64,000 bases of DNA from the NCBI GenBank assembly GCA_016720425.1, contig JADKKQ010000003.1:124001-188000 (forward strand), read 5' to 3'. The notes below the pieces were generated by a model, which saw only the letters and a list, made by a program, of their open reading frames with translations, ran no database searches and was not told the DNA's origin. Made by a program: the position numbers and the translations under genes. Positions 62,770-64,000 of this stretch are shown here, piece after piece. This DNA comes from Betaproteobacteria bacterium (GTDB lineage: Bacteria > Pseudomonadota > Gammaproteobacteria > Burkholderiales > Casimicrobiaceae). Positions within the stretch are counted from its first letter, which is position 1, and each line of letters opens with the position of its first letter.

Positions 62770-63912
62770 TCAGCCCGGCGCGCGGGAGGCCGCGAGCGCC
62801 GCCGGACGGATGCCCAGGTCGGCCAGCGTGTCGCGGACCGCGTAGACCGCCTGCCGCATCTCGTCCGGACCGACGGCACCGATGCAGCCGACGCGAAACG
62901 TCTCGACCCGCGTGAGCTTGCCCGGGTAGAGCACGAAGCCCCGGTCGCGGACGCCCTCGTAGAAGCGCTTGAAGTTGTAGGCCGGGTCGGAGGGGGCGTG
63001 GAAGGTGACGATGATCGGTGCCTGGATCTCCGGCCGCAGGAACGGGCGCAGGCCGAGCCCGGCCATCCCCTCGACCAGCGTCCGGCAGTTGGCTGCGTAA
63101 CGCGCCCGCCGTGCCGGCGGCCCGCCTTCGGCCGCGAGCTGCTCCAGCGCGGCGGCGAACGCGACGACGACGTGCGTCGGCGGCGTGTAGCGCCACTGCG
63201 TCGTCTTTTCCATGTATTGCCACTGATCGAACAGGTCGAGCGCCAGCGACGTCGAGTTGCCGGCGCAGCCCGCGAGCGCGGCTTCGCGGACGATGACGAA
63301 GCCCATCCCCGGCGGGCCTTCGACGCACTTGCCCGAGGCGGCGATCACGGCGTCGAAGGGCACCGTGCGGGCGTCGATCGGCAGCGCCGCGAACGAGCTC
63401 ATCGCGTCCACGATCAGTCGCCGCCCGTGCCGGGCGACGACGGCCGCGATCTCCGGCAGCGGATTGAGGATCCCGGTCGAGGTCTCGCAGTGGATGAGCC
63501 CGACGTGGGTGATCGACGCGTCGCCGGCCAGCAGGCGCTCGACGTCCGCCGGTGTCGTCGGCACGTCCTCGGCCGTCTCGAACGTGGACACGCGACGGCC
63601 CATCATCGCGGTCAGCTTTGCCATCCGGACGCCGTAGGCGCCGTTGATCAGCACCAGCACGTGCCCGTCGCGGGGGACCAGCGTGTTGATCGCCGCCTCG
63701 ACCGAGAACGTGCCGCTGCCCTGCATCGGCACGACCGTGTGCGTGCCCTCGCCGTGCACCAGCTGGAGCAGCTGCCGGCGAACGACCGCGGTCACCGCGT
63801 TGAAGGCCGCGTCCCAGGATCCCCAGTCGCGCAGCATCGCGACCTTGGTGGCGAGCGACGTCGTCAGCGGACCGGGGGTGAGCAGGATGGGATCGCGGGA
63901 GGGCAGGCTCAT
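62770..63912 (-). CDS. phnW: 2-aminoethylphosphonate-pyruvate transaminase family enzyme
   Basis: 380 residues, PLP aminotransferase class V. It starts LLTPGPLTTSLATKVAM, has MQGSGTFSVEAAINTL, the Asp of LIVDAMSSFAALPID, and the lysine in AASGKCVEGPPGMGFV. Transfers the amino group of 2-aminoethylphosphonate to pyruvate, giving phosphonoacetaldehyde and alanine. No phosphonatase is visible inside the window; the gene cut at 63957 may belong to the same pathway. It is convergent with the Nudix gene by 2 bases. Confidence 0.92.
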   Translation of the reverse strand: MSLPSRDPILLTPGPLTTSLATKVAMLRDWGSWDAAFNAVTAVVRRQLLQLVHGEGTHTVVPMQGSGTFSVEAAINTLVPRDGHVLVLINGAYGVRMAKLTAMMGRRVSTFETAEDVPTTPADVERLLAGDASITHVGLIHCETSTGILNPLPEIAAVVARHGRRLIVDAMSSFAALPIDARTVPFDAVIAASGKCVEGPPGMGFVIVREAALAGCAGNSTSLALDLFDQWQYMEKTTQWRYTPPTHVVVAFAAALEQLAAEGGPPARRARYAANCRTLVEGMAGLGLRPFLRPEIQAPIIVTFHAPSDPAYNFKRFYEGVRDRGFVLYPGKLTRVETFRVGCIGAVGPDEMRQAVYAVRDTLADLGIRPAALAASRAPG

Positions 63913-63956
63913 CGGGGACTCCTGTGCAGGCGGCGCGCCGCGGCGGCGCCGGGGTT

Positions 63957-64000
63957 TCAGTTGCCGGGGGCGGGGCGCCGCCAGCCCTGCGTGCGCGTCA
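63957..64000 (-). CDS. 3' end of a gene cut by the window edge
   Basis: Minus-strand frame ending TRTQGWRRPAPGN and a TGA at 63959-63957, 45 bases before the phnW start. The short tail is too little to name; co-transcription with phnW is likely. It could be a phosphonate gene. Confidence 0.4.
   Translation of the reverse strand, partial: TRTQGWRRPAPGN

Noticed and set aside
1..64000. tRNA, rRNA, insertion sequences or integrases
   Set aside because: I saw no tRNA cloverleaf, ribosomal RNA stretch, transposase motif or attachment-site duplication in the window.

Overview
The window is GC-rich (roughly 70 percent) and gene-dense, with classic betaproteobacterial layout. It has a ribF-ileS-lspA-ispH operon without fkpB, a DUF2069 membrane protein, an AddA/AddB-like repair pair, and a complete protocatechuate 4,5-cleavage operon of the type common in Burkholderiales and Rhodocyclales. 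I would call it a betaproteobacterium, probably Burkholderiales-like. Genus is not decidable from the sequence alone.

Layout: 1-386 is the 5' part of a minus-strand outer-membrane protein. 582-4180 (+) holds a Nudix CoA pyrophosphatase, an alpha/beta hydrolase, a 516-residue protein with a PilZ-like end, and a DUF2069 protein. 4196-9542 (-) is ribF-ileS-lspA-ispH. 9656-15807 (-) is an AddA-like helicase-nuclease and an AddB-like nuclease (frameshifted as read). 15977-16680 (-) is a cysteine-rich protein and a J-like protein without HPD. 16898-19913 holds an aldo/keto reductase (-) and a molybdopterin oxidoreductase (+). 20062-22148 is a divergent LexA-like repressor / exonuclease-GIY-YIG pair with two identical palindromic operators. 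22162-23679 (+) is an SDR-DUF2867 protein. 23621-30827 (-) is a 4-hydroxybenzoate/protocatechuate meta-cleavage operon (galD-ligJ-ligK-ligI-ligA-ligB-ligC-pobA) with a divergent LysR gene. 31907-33214 (-) is a CNNM/CorC-type membrane protein. 33392-43617 (-) is a roughly 3,400-residue secreted repeat protein: RCC1 propeller, FnIII array, second RCC1 propeller, Ig/NLGFE repeats, FG-GAP repeats. It is broken into several frames as read. 44029-44715 (+) holds two small proteins. 44747-48274 (-) is a 1,175-residue fused flavoprotein. 48587-52459 (+) is a branched-chain amino acid type ABC transporter with a fused permease. 52556-55215 (-) is a Cys/Met-metabolism PLP enzyme, gluconokinase and an EamA permease. 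55350-60245 (+) is a glutamine-synthetase-like / Fe-ADH / class I amidotransferase / ALDH cluster that looks like a gamma-glutamylated amino-alcohol route. 60279-63912 holds folD, a HAD phosphatase, a DUF4743 Nudix protein and phnW. 63957-64000 is the 3' tip of another gene.

How the genes work together: the lig operon takes 4-hydroxybenzoate through PobA, LigAB, LigC, LigI, GalD, LigJ and LigK to pyruvate and oxaloacetate. Gene order is almost the reverse of pathway order. The LexA-like gene has a sigma70 promoter whose 17-bp spacer contains a perfect palindrome, repeated 31 bp away. This points to autoregulation and probable co-control of the divergent nuclease. The 55-60 kb cluster has the synthetase, alcohol dehydrogenase, aldehyde dehydrogenase and gamma-glutamyl hydrolase needed to glutamylate, oxidise and release an amino alcohol.

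Data-quality caution: several single-base indels fall in short homopolymers (AddB-like gene, ligB, ligI), and many more lie in the repeat gene. Coding signal resumes perfectly after each one, so assembly or consensus errors are as likely as real mutations.
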